Counted from the stretch's first letter, positions 25,967 through 33,781 are shown. The stretch is 57,647 bases of DNA from Halalkalibacter urbisdiaboli (GCF_002156385.1 NZ_MVJM01000001.1:1042182-1099828); one strand, 5' to 3'. Numbers and translations are program-made. Notes: a model not told the origin generated them from the letters alone.

Positions 25967-26758
25967 ATGTTAGTAGGTCTTATTAAGAAAGTATTAAAAA
26001 AATCGATCAATATTGAGCATTGGAAATTAATCATATTCGGTATTGTCTTTATCATTTTAAGTGGGTTTATCATGTATTGGTTAGAGCCAAAGGAATTCAA
26101 AACTCCTTTTAACGGGTTTTGGTTTGTTATGACTACGGTCTCCCAAGTAGGCTTTGGTGATTTTATCCCTAAAACGGTTGTCGGAAAGCTGTATACTGTC
26201 ATCCTCTATCTCTGCGGAGTAGGCCTTTTTGCAATTATGATAGCGAAATGGATTGATTTACTTAATAATTATGAAGAAATGAGGGAGGCCGAAATCATGG
26301 GCTATCAAGGAGAACATCATCTCGTTATGATTAACTGGTCTCAAAAAACGAAAAAAACGATTGAGGGTATTTTAAGGCAAAACCCCTCAGCTAACATCGT
26401 TCTAATTGACCAAATGAGCAATTCTCCTATGAATCATAAACAAATTCATTACGTACAAGGTAACCCGTCAAAATCAGCTACTCTTGAGCGAGCAAATATT
26501 TTAAAAGCAGATTCTATTTGTATTTTTGCGATTGATTATCCCGCTGATCAAACGTCAGAGGATGGAAAAACATTATTAATTGCTTCTACCATTAAGCATT
26601 TAGCTAATCAACATGAAACAACAGCTAAAGTGATTGCTGAAATTTTAGACGAAGACCATATTTCAAATACGAATCAAGAGTTTGTCGATGAGTTTATTTT
26701 ATCAACTAAACCATTTACTGATTTAATGGCATCAACAGCGCTTCGTACTCAACCATAA
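25967..26758 (+). CDS. Two-helix potassium channel with TrkA-N/RCK domain
   Basis: 263 residues. Two membrane helices (LIIFGIVFIILSGFIMYWL and LYTVILYLCGVGLFAIMIA) enclose a pore loop FWFVMTTVSQVGFGDFIP. A Rossmann-type RCK domain follows (HHLVMINWSQKTKKTIEGIL, then IVLIDQ), as in YugO-like channels. The filter VGFGD is normal, but the residue before it is Gln (SQVGFGD) where Thr is usual. The cytosolic part has the form N-W-S in place of the usual G-x-G-x-x-G nucleotide loop. ATG 25967 follows TTAGGAGAAA. Confidence 0.85.
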   Translation: MLVGLIKKVLKKSINIEHWKLIIFGIVFIILSGFIMYWLEPKEFKTPFNGFWFVMTTVSQVGFGDFIPKTVVGKLYTVILYLCGVGLFAIMIAKWIDLLNNYEEMREAEIMGYQGEHHLVMINWSQKTKKTIEGILRQNPSANIVLIDQMSNSPMNHKQIHYVQGNPSKSATLERANILKADSICIFAIDYPADQTSEDGKTLLIASTIKHLANQHETTAKVIAEILDEDHISNTNQEFVDEFILSTKPFTDLMASTALRTQP

Positions 26759-26781
26759 CATCAAAAATGAAAGATAACCGT

Positions 26782-27645
26782 CTACTCTTTTAAGTAAGAG
26801 GCCATCTCAGTCATTAAGTGATCCATCTGCTTTGCGTACCCCTGATACATTTCCTTTGCTTCTTTATTTTCTGTTTGAAGGGAGAAGTTAACGAGATTCG
26901 ATTGAAGCTGTTTAATGTTTGCAGCTACTAACAGCTTTTGTTTAATTTGCGGCATTTTAATCGTGTCATTAAATAAGTCGACATAAACATTCCCCTTTGA
27001 ATCAATTTGGGCAAGAAATACGTCTCTAAAATCTTTGGCTCCTTGTTTAGTAATTTCTCCGAAAAGCCATTCTTTTGTATAACCATAATCAGTTAATGTT
27101 TTCTCCATTAGATTACCATCAATAATAACAAGACATGGTGCGGTTTCATTCTCAACAACCATCCCCATGTCCTTACGTGTTAGAGGCTGTAGTTCACTCT
27201 TTTTAATGACAGAAATTTGACCATTTTTCTCCATCGTTGCCGTTTGCACATCTGATAGCTTAAAAACATTATTTTGTCGGAGTAATATCATCATTTCATC
27301 TACTGTTAATGTTTCCTTTTTTAAATTTTTCTCAAGAATTTTCCCGTCCTTTATTAGCGTTGTTGGTTTCCCTTCAGTGAGGGCGCGAAATCTAGAGGAT
27401 TTCAATTCTATTTTTGAGATAATAATTGGAAGTAATGACCACAGAACCATACCGACTAAAAAGTTTGACATCCGAATCTCGGAACTAAACGTTAATTCCG
27501 CAGCAATACTCCCGACTGATATTCCAACTATGTATTCATAATAGGTAATTTGCGTTATTTGTTTCTTTCCCATTAACCTTGCGAGTATTAGCATTAAAAT
27601 AAATCCGGCGAGACCGCGGATTATTACGAGCGTTAATTCATTCAT
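26782..27645 (-). CDS. DUF421 (YetF-like) membrane protein
   Basis: 287 residues. Three N-terminal helices hold the DUF421 signature LARLMGKKQITQITYYEYIV, then GSIAAELTFS. Two cytoplasmic repeats follow (PTTLIKDGKILEKNLKKETL and PCLVIIDGNLMEKTLTDYGY). YetF-like proteins occur near spoVA-type sporulation genes and may affect spore properties (literature knowledge). It is divergent from a DUF4363 lipoprotein gene 81 bp away, a pairing common in spore formers. Confidence 0.9.
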   Translation of the reverse strand: MNELTLVIIRGLAGFILMLILARLMGKKQITQITYYEYIVGISVGSIAAELTFSSEIRMSNFLVGMVLWSLLPIIISKIELKSSRFRALTEGKPTTLIKDGKILEKNLKKETLTVDEMMILLRQNNVFKLSDVQTATMEKNGQISVIKKSELQPLTRKDMGMVVENETAPCLVIIDGNLMEKTLTDYGYTKEWLFGEITKQGAKDFRDVFLAQIDSKGNVYVDLFNDTIKMPQIKQKLLVAANIKQLQSNLVNFSLQTENKEAKEMYQGYAKQMDHLMTEMASYLKE

Positions 27646-27726
27646 CTACTTCACCCTTTTTGACGTACTTTTTACATTATTGGGCAAACTAACACTATGC
27701 ATACATAAAAGTAGGAGTGACAACGT

Positions 27727-28074
27727 GTGAATGGAAAACAATTAGTCCTAATCATAACGACTTTATTTTTATTAACAGGCTGTAATATCGTTCAGTCAGA
27801 GAAGGATCATCATTTATTTTCATCGATAACCGAGTTACAACACCATGTCGAGGAAGAGGCATGGACAGACGCTCTGTTAAACATTCAAGCATTTCAAAAG
27901 GAGTACGAACAGCGTAAGTGGAAATTACAGTTATTAGGTGCACTCGATGATTATAAAGAAATTGAGTTAGAGATCGCTTCATTAAAGGAGAGTTTAAAGG
28001 GTGAAGAGGAGTTAGAATCTAAAATTTCCTTGAGTCACATCAAACATCGTCTACAGTTAATTTATAACTTATAA
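27727..28074 (+). CDS. DUF4363 family lipoprotein
   Basis: 115 residues starting at GTG 27727. Signal peptide LVLIITTLFLLTGC with lipobox. The mature part is helical (EEEAWTDALLNIQAFQKEY, then RHQ-type heptads), as in DUF4363. It shares a divergent promoter region with the DUF421 gene. A 22-bp perfect inverted repeat 43 bp beyond the stop can terminate it. Confidence 0.75.
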   Translation: MNGKQLVLIITTLFLLTGCNIVQSEKDHHLFSSITELQHHVEEEAWTDALLNIQAFQKEYEQRKWKLQLLGALDDYKEIELEIASLKESLKGEEELESKISLSHIKHRLQLIYNL

Positions 28075-28117
28075 CAAGGGGTTGTCTCAAAAGCATAAAA
28101 TGTGTAAGGCTGTGCCA

Positions 28118-28320
28118 AAAGGGCACTGAAAAAAAAGGGTGGGTTTCCCTTTTTTTTCAGTGCCCTTTAAGTAATGTGCGGAGCCGTTGCCTGGTTTTGA
28201 AAGCCCTTCTATGAGTGGTTTTCTCATAGCAAGGCGTGCAACGTGCGAAGCCATTACTTCTTCTTTGGTTTTTCAGTAGCCTCCGGGTTTCCCTTTTTTT
28301 TCAGTGACCTCGAAACTGTG
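28118..28320. mobile_element. MITE-like element, GGGCACTGAAAAA family, copy A
   Basis: The left end is a perfect 22-bp inverted repeat (28118-28139 and 28147-28168) built from AAAGGGCACTG plus A8 and GGG. The core GCAACGTGCGAAGCCATTAC and an internal stem (CTATGAG...CTCATAG) match copy B at 56254-56424. A right end TTTTTCAGTAGCCT lies at 28269-28282, and a further TTTCAGTGACC at 28300-28312 supplies the stop of the DUF1657 gene. There is no coding capacity. Confidence 0.7.
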
Positions 28321-28507
28321 GTTCTTCCATCTCTATTTGTTCCATCCGTTTTTCTAACCCTTCGATGAGTGGCTGCATTTCTAATGCAGCTTGAGCGTAC
28401 TTTTGTTTAGCTACTTCATCCTTCGTTTGTTCGGAAAATGTTTCAAAGTTCGCTTGAACACTTTTCGCATTTGCTAATGCTTGCATAACTTGGGTAGCTA
28501 CCGTCAT
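28301..28507 (-). CDS. DUF1657 family protein
   Basis: 68 residues from ATG 28507, about 9 nt after AAGGAGG; ATG 28516 overlaps that site. The sequence MTVATQVMQALANAKSVQAN, then TKDEVAKQKYAQAALEM, fits DUF1657, small helical proteins found with spoVA2mob and yetF genes of spore formers. The last residues (RGH) and the TGA stop fall inside the GGTCACTGAAAAA end of the neighbouring MITE-like element, so the native C terminus has probably been altered. Confidence 0.8.
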   Translation of the reverse strand: MTVATQVMQALANAKSVQANFETFSEQTKDEVAKQKYAQAALEMQPLIEGLEKRMEQIEMEEPQFRGH

Positions 28508-28627
28508 AACCGCCATCCTCCTTTTTGTTTAGTTTCTCCTTTAAATAAGAAATCATAACTCGTCTTAGCTAGAGCATATTTACGTTCAGTTGGACATACA
28601 TTTCTCTTGAAGGAGGTGGAATGTTCG

Positions 28628-29233
28628 ATGACTTTTCTCTACGCCCATAGTTGGTTATTTTTTTTTCTATCAGAAGGATTAACATGGGTTGCCACTTTCT
28701 CCTTCTTTATTATTCGTTACCGTTTTAAGTTCAACAAGCTTAGTACATGGTGTTTAGCCTTTATTATATTCTGTACACTTTTTCAAACCCTTCTCGTTTC
28801 TATAAATTACTATTTCACTGGTTCTGTTTCTTTCTTCCAAGCGGTCATTCTCCTTTTTATTGTTTATGCCATTACATTAGGTAGTGGAGATTTTCAGCGT
28901 CTTGATAACTATATAAAGCGAAAATTCTTTATAGATGATCGGTATAAATACCGTATTCGAAGAAACCGTTCAGACGACGAAAGGCTATTTTTCCATAAAA
29001 GACGCCAACTCTTTATCATACATCTCGTTGCTTTTTCCTTATTCCATACACTCTGGTTTATCGTGAATTCTTCTCTCTTCCAACCTAAACCGGAAATGAT
29101 AATAAAAACGCTGACCTACCCTCATCTTGGTTTTTTTGAATCGCCATTATTGAATATCGTTAGTTACATTTGGCGAATCCTATTTTTCTTTGACTTATGT
29201 ATAAATATTATCTATAAAATACTAAGACGTTAA
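28628..29233 (+). CDS. Multi-pass membrane protein of unknown function
   Basis: About 201 residues from ATG 28628, 9 nt after AAGGAGGTG. Five likely membrane helices: three in the first 90 residues, then a basic cytoplasmic loop (RRNRSDDERLFFHKRRQL), then two more. There is no recognisable motif. The position beside DUF1657 and DUF4363 suggests a spore or envelope role, but this is only contextual. Confidence 0.65.
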   Translation: MTFLYAHSWLFFFLSEGLTWVATFSFFIIRYRFKFNKLSTWCLAFIIFCTLFQTLLVSINYYFTGSVSFFQAVILLFIVYAITLGSGDFQRLDNYIKRKFFIDDRYKYRIRRNRSDDERLFFHKRRQLFIIHLVAFSLFHTLWFIVNSSLFQPKPEMIIKTLTYPHLGFFESPLLNIVSYIWRILFFFDLCINIIYKILRR

Positions 29234-29273
29234 AGATACCGCCCCATTTGGTTAACAAACGATTGGGTCGATT

Positions 29274-29828
29274 TTAAGCTTTAGCTTCAATCATGTCACC
29301 TTGGTCCTTCTTTACCTTTTCTACTATTCCTAAAACATGAATTTCGTAATGCTCAGCTGATTTCCCTTGCTCTTTTGTTACTTTCGTTGCACCGTATAGT
29401 TCTTTGTTTTTTTGATTAAAGATCGCATCAAGATCGTGAATAATCCGATGGGAATAAATCAATGACTTAAAATCATAATGTTCCACAGCATAACGAGTAA
29501 TCATAACAAAATTTTTAAGGTCATGATGGTAGCTTGGATGCGCCAATTCAATAATGTTCTCAATCTGATTGGCATTCGTATATAAACGATTCGTTTCCTT
29601 CTCCCAATACGTTTCCCGTTCTTTATACATTTCTTCAAATGCGCGATATCTACCAAAACCAACAATATCATTTAACTGTTCATGGGCCTGCTCAATTATT
29701 TTCGATACACGTTCTTCTTGAGCTTGTTCTTCGTCCTTAACCTCTTCCACTGTCGTTCTTTCACTGGAAAAATCGACAGTTACAGTTGCTAACAATAGAT
29801 TAATGAGCATAAATGAGATGATTTTCAT
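29274..29828 (-). CDS. Secreted helical protein of unknown function
   Basis: 184 residues. The N-terminal signal-like helix is MKIISFMLINLLLATVTVDF. The mature part is almost all helix, very rich in Glu/Lys, with repeated His (AHPSYHHDLKNF, then HRIIHDLDAIF). No lipobox. The family is unknown to me. It is a single gene convergent with the membrane protein at 28628. Confidence 0.6.
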   Translation of the reverse strand: MKIISFMLINLLLATVTVDFSSERTTVEEVKDEEQAQEERVSKIIEQAHEQLNDIVGFGRYRAFEEMYKERETYWEKETNRLYTNANQIENIIELAHPSYHHDLKNFVMITRYAVEHYDFKSLIYSHRIIHDLDAIFNQKNKELYGATKVTKEQGKSAEHYEIHVLGIVEKVKKDQGDMIEAKA

Positions 29829-29934
29829 TCCCCTCTACCACCTTAGCTTCCTGGCTCTTATATTAAAAAAAGCATCTCACAGGTAATCAATTACCATGAG
29901 ACACTTTTTAATTTGTGCAACATTTATAAAAACA

Positions 29935-30025
29935 TGTGATATTAAGGGCATTGATAAAACCCTTGAAAGTCACACTAGGAAGCAACAATAGCTTCGCACA
30001 TTGCTTCAGTGCCCTTGTGACAAAC
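29935..30025. repeat. Partial MITE-like element (GGGCACTGAAAAA family)
   Basis: Ends GGGCATTGATAAAA on the left and TTCAGTGCCCTTG on the right. Inside, CACTAGGAAGCAACAATAGC matches, in opposite orientation, the relic at 33076-33137. Confidence 0.5.
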
Positions 30026-30101
30026 GCTTAATCTCCAGCACTAATTATCTAACCTAAACTCCTCCATATACGTGAGTTCTGCTATTAAGCAGATTATGAG
30101 G

Positions 30102-30788
30102 TTATTTAAAATAATCAGGATAAAGCTCTTTCAATTGCTCTTTCTCTACAATGACTAACTTCAAATGCTGAATCATTATTTCTTCTGCCCGGTCTGGATT
30201 TTTAGACGAAATCGCTTCGAAAAGCTGCCTATGCTGATTAAACACAACCTTCCAATCGAGGTTCGATAATAGCCGCAGCATTCGAACTCTGTCAAAATGA
30301 CAATTCATTTGCCTAACCATTCTCCATGAACGACTTTTGTTACAGCCATCAAACAGAATTTTATGGAACTCCTCATCTAGATCAAATAAGCGTTGATGCG
30401 TTCCTTTTTCCATGCAAAACCTCTGCATCTCTATATTCGTCTCTAATTGAAACAAGAGATTTTCATCAAACTTTTCACAAGCTTCCCTAACAACCGCCCT
30501 CTCAATATGCTCCCTGATAAACCGACCTTCTTCTACAATACTTAAATCAATCGGTGATACAATTGTTCCGCTTTGTGGAATAATCGCTAGAAGCTCCTCT
30601 TGCGCTAATTTTAAGAATGCTTCCCTAACTGGTGTACGACTTACATTTAATTTTACAGCAACCTCTTTTTCAGAAATCTTCGCACCAGGTTTCAATTCTG
30701 AACTAATGATTTGTTCTTTAATTATTTGATACACATAATCACGTGTTGAACCTTTAATATGAGTATTCGATGAAGTTATAATAGTCAC
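30102..30788 (-). CDS. GntR family transcriptional regulator (FadR/FCD type)
   Basis: 228 residues. N-terminal winged helix: GSTRDYVYQIIKEQIISSEL, then KLNVSRTPVREAFLKLAQEE. C-terminal FCD domain with metal-ligand pattern (DLDEEFHKILFDG, then FNQHRQLFEAI and QHLKLV). Such proteins sense organic acids. The start is GTG 30788 within TAGTGGGG, so the ribosome site is weak. A short palindrome ATACTAGTAT at 30806-30815, just upstream, may be an autoregulatory operator. No metabolic target genes are next to it. Confidence 0.88.
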   Translation of the reverse strand: MTIITSSNTHIKGSTRDYVYQIIKEQIISSELKPGAKISEKEVAVKLNVSRTPVREAFLKLAQEELLAIIPQSGTIVSPIDLSIVEEGRFIREHIERAVVREACEKFDENLLFQLETNIEMQRFCMEKGTHQRLFDLDEEFHKILFDGCNKSRSWRMVRQMNCHFDRVRMLRLLSNLDWKVVFNQHRQLFEAISSKNPDRAEEIMIQHLKLVIVEKEQLKELYPDYFK

Positions 30789-30928
30789 CCCACTAAAAGT
30801 TTTTAATACTAGTATGGTAGTTAAAATTACATTATATTGTGATTTTGCTCAGACTTCAAGGCAATGGGGAACATTCTGTTTATCCTCTCACTATGTATGT
30901 ATCGGTGTTCCTTTCTATGCTGTAATCT

Positions 30929-31265
30929 TCATCCTTCCTCTATTAAAACATCAAAAAACCCTTTCACAAATGAGCGTAATGTTAGTTCTACATACTTCTT
31001 GTGGCCACCCATGTGATAAACTTCTTGATGATTATCTACACTAAACTCTAGCTTCGGTTTTCCACGATTAGCACGGTGACCCGCTATGTGAGCAGCACTC
31101 GTTTCCCACGCTTTCCAATCACTTTCTGATTCCCAGCGAATCATGATAATGACTTCCTCGTCTCCTCTTCTTTGTTTTTTCTTTAATACACTTAGATCAA
31201 CAACGCCTGGCTGTTGTTCAATTAGTATTTTTAAAAAGTCTAGGAATCTACGTATATTTAATCGA
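30929..31265 (-). pseudogene. Antibiotic-biosynthesis-monooxygenase (ABM)-like remnant, 5' end lost
   Basis: The open frame from about 31265 reads RRFLDFLKILIEQQPGVVDL, then EEVIIMIRWESESDWKAWET, then HIAGHRANRGKPKLEFSVDN. This is the ABM ferredoxin-like fold of heme-degrading or quinol monooxygenase type. No ATG, GTG or TTG lies in frame before the ATG at 31144, which would remove the first strand and helix. The N terminus has probably been lost, leaving a remnant; an expressed 71-residue piece is possible but unlikely to work. Confidence 0.55.
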
Positions 31266-31279
31266 TAATGGGAAACACT

Positions 31280-31320
31280 ATAACTATTCCCCCTTTAAAG
31301 CTGCGGTTAACGACTGTAGC
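31280..31320 (+). terminator. Orphan terminator-like hairpin
   Basis: AAAGCTGC...GTAGCTTT followed by eight Ts on the plus strand, at about 31295-31327. No plus-strand gene ends here; it may be what remains of a deleted gene. Confidence 0.5.
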
Positions 31321-31430
31321 TTTTTTTTATTAAACTCTTAACTATTAAAATCTTATCTACATTCTTAACAGGTACACACACGATTTTCGAGATACGATAT
31401 TTTGTAAAAGCGGATTTAAGGAACATACAA

Positions 31431-31473
31431 AAGGCTGTGCCAAAAGGGTTTTTTCCCCTTTTGGCACAGCCTT
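31431..31473 (-). terminator. Terminator of the diguanylate cyclase gene
   Basis: Perfect 18-bp arms beginning AAGGCTGTGCCAAAAGGG (31431-31448 and 31456-31473), followed on the minus strand by TTTTGTATG. GGCTGTGCCAAAAGGG also occurs next to the MITE-like element at 28109, so this hairpin is a shared mobile-type sequence used as a terminator. Confidence 0.8.
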
Positions 31474-31490
31474 CAGTTTGTAGCACGTCT

Positions 31491-32999
31491 CTATTTAGCA
31501 CCATGCTTCTCTACATACATGCGTTTGTCAGCAACACTATATAATTCGTCTATTGTCTCGCCATCGTGAGGATAACAACTAATACCGATACTAGCAGATA
31601 GACGTATTTGTTTTTGATTAAAAAGCTTCAATGGTATGGCAAGCTTTTGTTGAATGTTTTCGATCATTTGTTCTGTTTCCCCAACATCTAGCAACAGAAC
31701 AAATTCGTCTCCCCCTAATCGCGCAGCATGATGTTTACCTTTAGTTACTTCTTTTAAAACATTTGCAATATGCTGAATAGCATGATCGCCAGCTTGATGT
31801 CCGAATGTATCGTTGATCTGCTTCAATTTGTTTAAGTCAAGCAATAGAAGATTAAACATCTCTTTTCTGCTTAATAAATCAGTTATTTGTTTTTCGAATG
31901 CAGCACGATTTGACAAGCCCGTTAATAGGTCATGGTAAGCGAGATACTGTACTCTCTCCTCTTTGACTTTCGTTTCCGTAATGTCCTTTACCATCACAAA
32001 CTGTAGCGTTTTTCCTTCTACGATAATAAAATCGGAATCAACTAATAACGTTAGCTGTTTTCCTAATCTATTTACAAAAGATAGTTCAACATTTTCCAAT
32101 TTAAGTTGTTGTTTAAATACGTTTTGATGCTCCTCAATAAACGTTTTCTCGTCGATTCCACTTAAAAACGAGAGTAAGGATGATTGAATAAGCTCCTCCC
32201 TTGTCACACCTAAATAGCGAGGAACTTGTGGGCTTGCCTCATGAACGATCGCTTCTTCATCGATCATGAGGATTCCAAGAGGTGACCGTTGAAATAAAAT
32301 ATTATACCGTCTCTCGTATGACGATAAATAATCGAATCTTGACATACTAATGAAGATAGCAATTGCCCAAAATAAAGAGCCATGCGGCATGATAAAGTAA
32401 AAAAAGTTGGCGATACTCGTATTTGGGAAAAGTATTGCTACTGATAACGTAACTGCTGTCCATACAAAATAGATTCCGATTCCCTTTAACCATAACTTTG
32501 CAGCATTATTTCCTTTTTTGATTTCAAGTATTGTTAAAATAATGACAATTGAAAGATATGAAAAATCAACCAACCACAGCAAATATAATCCGGTTCCAGG
32601 GATATACTTCGATTCTAATGAATGGGCATTCCCGTTTAACATCCATGATTCAAAAGGTAATGTCATTAACATCACAATGCCTGGGACAAATAAAAGTTTA
32701 AGATATTTCCCATTTTTCTTCTTGTACATGTTTGCATTCATTAACCAAAGATGTAGAGACAATAATGCGCCGATGGCTATCGACCCATTCACCCAATAAA
32801 TACTAATCGTGTTAAAGTATTTCGGATAAATAATCAAAGAAGTGAACACACCGAAAAACCACATTGATGAGAACACATACAATAGGCTACATGTGATATG
32901 TCTAGCACTATAACGATTATGACTATAAATCATGCCTGCCATAAAAATAAAGATACATGCGGGAATCAGGTACAATACAGAGTACAATACTACCTTCAA
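31491..32999 (-). CDS. Diguanylate cyclase: seven-helix sensor, PAS, GGDEF
   Basis: About 502 residues from TTG 32999, 6 nt after GGAGGTGA; GTG 33017 lies inside that site. Seven membrane helices (about 1-220) form a sensor domain. A PAS-like domain follows (about 230-345, ILMIDEEAIVHEASPQVPRY), then GGDEF (about 345-500) with DLLTGLSNRAAFEKQ and the intact active site RLGGDEFVLL. The inhibitory RxxD site five residues upstream is absent (GKHH instead). It makes c-di-GMP from two GTP. A class I c-di-GMP riboswitch lies in its leader at 33165-33236, so its product probably regulates its own synthesis. Confidence 0.93.
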   Translation of the reverse strand: MKVVLYSVLYLIPACIFIFMAGMIYSHNRYSARHITCSLLYVFSSMWFFGVFTSLIIYPKYFNTISIYWVNGSIAIGALLSLHLWLMNANMYKKKNGKYLKLLFVPGIVMLMTLPFESWMLNGNAHSLESKYIPGTGLYLLWLVDFSYLSIVIILTILEIKKGNNAAKLWLKGIGIYFVWTAVTLSVAILFPNTSIANFFYFIMPHGSLFWAIAIFISMSRFDYLSSYERRYNILFQRSPLGILMIDEEAIVHEASPQVPRYLGVTREELIQSSLLSFLSGIDEKTFIEEHQNVFKQQLKLENVELSFVNRLGKQLTLLVDSDFIIVEGKTLQFVMVKDITETKVKEERVQYLAYHDLLTGLSNRAAFEKQITDLLSRKEMFNLLLLDLNKLKQINDTFGHQAGDHAIQHIANVLKEVTKGKHHAARLGGDEFVLLLDVGETEQMIENIQQKLAIPLKLFNQKQIRLSASIGISCYPHDGETIDELYSVADKRMYVEKHGAK

Positions 33000-33059
33000 A
33001 AAAATCACCTCCCCCACTTATAATGTTCTCTTTAAAAAAACTTAAAACCTATTCCTAAA

Positions 33060-33140
33060 CCTGCTTCATTAACTCACCTAACGTGCGAAGCCATTGCTGC
33101 TTCCTAGTGCGCCTTTCTAGAACTTTTTCAGTGGCTTCAT
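33060..33140. repeat. Partial MITE-like element in the riboswitch-cyclase leader
   Basis: AACGTGCGAAGCCATTGCTG, then TTTTTCAGTGGCTTC, match the right half of the elements at 28118 and 56254. On the transcribed strand, GAAGCCACTG and CAATGGCTTC can pair, putting a hairpin between aptamer and start codon. Confidence 0.55.
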
Positions 33141-33164
33141 TTACAGCAGTTTACTTAGTCGTTT

Positions 33165-33236
33165 CTTTGTAACCCGGCTGTCATGCTGTGTTTAAACCCG
33201 TGGCTTTGCGTCCTATGCTTTCGCAAAGTTTTCCAA
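33165..33236 (-). promoter_or_regulatory. Cyclic di-GMP-I (GEMM) riboswitch aptamer
   Basis: Transcribed on the minus strand. The order is GGAAAAC, stem CUUUGC with a GAAA tetraloop and GCAUAG, the invariant GGACGCAAAGCCACGGG, a UUUAAAC segment, then AUGACAGCCGGGUUAC. These are the conserved parts of the class I aptamer, including the tetraloop-receptor arrangement and closing GGGUUAC. A TATAAT box at 33256-33261 on the same strand lies about 20 nt before it. The gene it controls starts at 32999 and encodes a diguanylate cyclase. The expression platform is not clear; no plain terminator with a T run was found before the start codon. Confidence 0.88.
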
Positions 33237-33465
33237 ATACTATTTAATTAGTATTATTATACTACATTTTTACTAGGTCCGAATCTTTATTCGTTCGCAT
33301 CCTCCACTTTTTTGATGCTTTCACAAACTCGTCAATAGTCCTTTATATCACTTTAACTTATTTAAATCTCATCAAAGCTCTGTTATTACCTTCAATAAAA
33401 ACGATTCCAAATAATGTCATTGTAATAAAATAGCTATAAATATCAAACTAAATGGGAGAGATACT

Positions 33466-33531
33466 ATGCATATTATTGATTTAAGTGTTCCATTAAGTCC
33501 AAACTACCAAAGCGCCATGGTTGATGAATAA
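33466..33531 (+). pseudogene. Remnant start of a cyclase-family (kynurenine formamidase-like) gene
   Basis: ATG 33466 behind GGGAGAG opens MHIIDLSVPLSPNYQSAMVD and stops after 21 codons. The opening is the typical N terminus of cyclase-family metal hydrolases (I-I-D-L-S-x-P-L). The rest of the gene is gone, and a terminator-like hairpin follows about 30 bp later. The ribosome site is intact, so a short peptide might still be made. Confidence 0.5.
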
Positions 33532-33685
33532 GTCCAGAAAAAAAGAAAAACATCTCGATATTTCCTTACAAGATGTCTTTCTTTTCTATAAGTAGAATAG
33601 GAGAATTATTTACTATGAAGAATCCGCGGGAACTATTATACTTCTCTTTCGAATTCCTGGAACAACTTGAATGCTTTAACTTGTC

Positions 33686-33775
33686 GAGAGAGACGATTTC
33701 ACCGATACGGCAGCCAGTTAAGAACATAATTCAGCTAAATATTCCTTCAGTTGATTGTTAGATGACTCGATGGAT
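33686..33775 (-). pseudogene. Tyrosine recombinase fragment
   Basis: One frame reads MFLTGCRIGEIVSLDKL, the segment around the first catalytic Arg of phage-type integrases. The adjoining upstream frame reads SSNNQLKEYLAELCS and then stops, so a frameshift separates them. Only this piece remains. It touches the end of the GC-rich DUF2306 gene and suggests that the insert arrived on an integrative element. Confidence 0.5.
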
Positions 33776-33781
33776 ACATCA

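Larger units (their letters stand above)
33141..33781. other. Intergenic/relic region between cyclase and GC-rich insert
   Basis: Besides the riboswitch it holds a truncated cyclase-family gene start (33466-33531), a terminator-like hairpin (ACATCT...AGATGT, about 33558-33586, with a pyrimidine-rich tail), and recombinase debris (33686-33775). Everything else looks non-coding. Confidence 0.5.

Noticed and set aside
33573-33761. 62-residue plus-strand frame over the recombinase relic
   Set aside because: It is the antisense of the integrase-like fragment, with no ribosome site.
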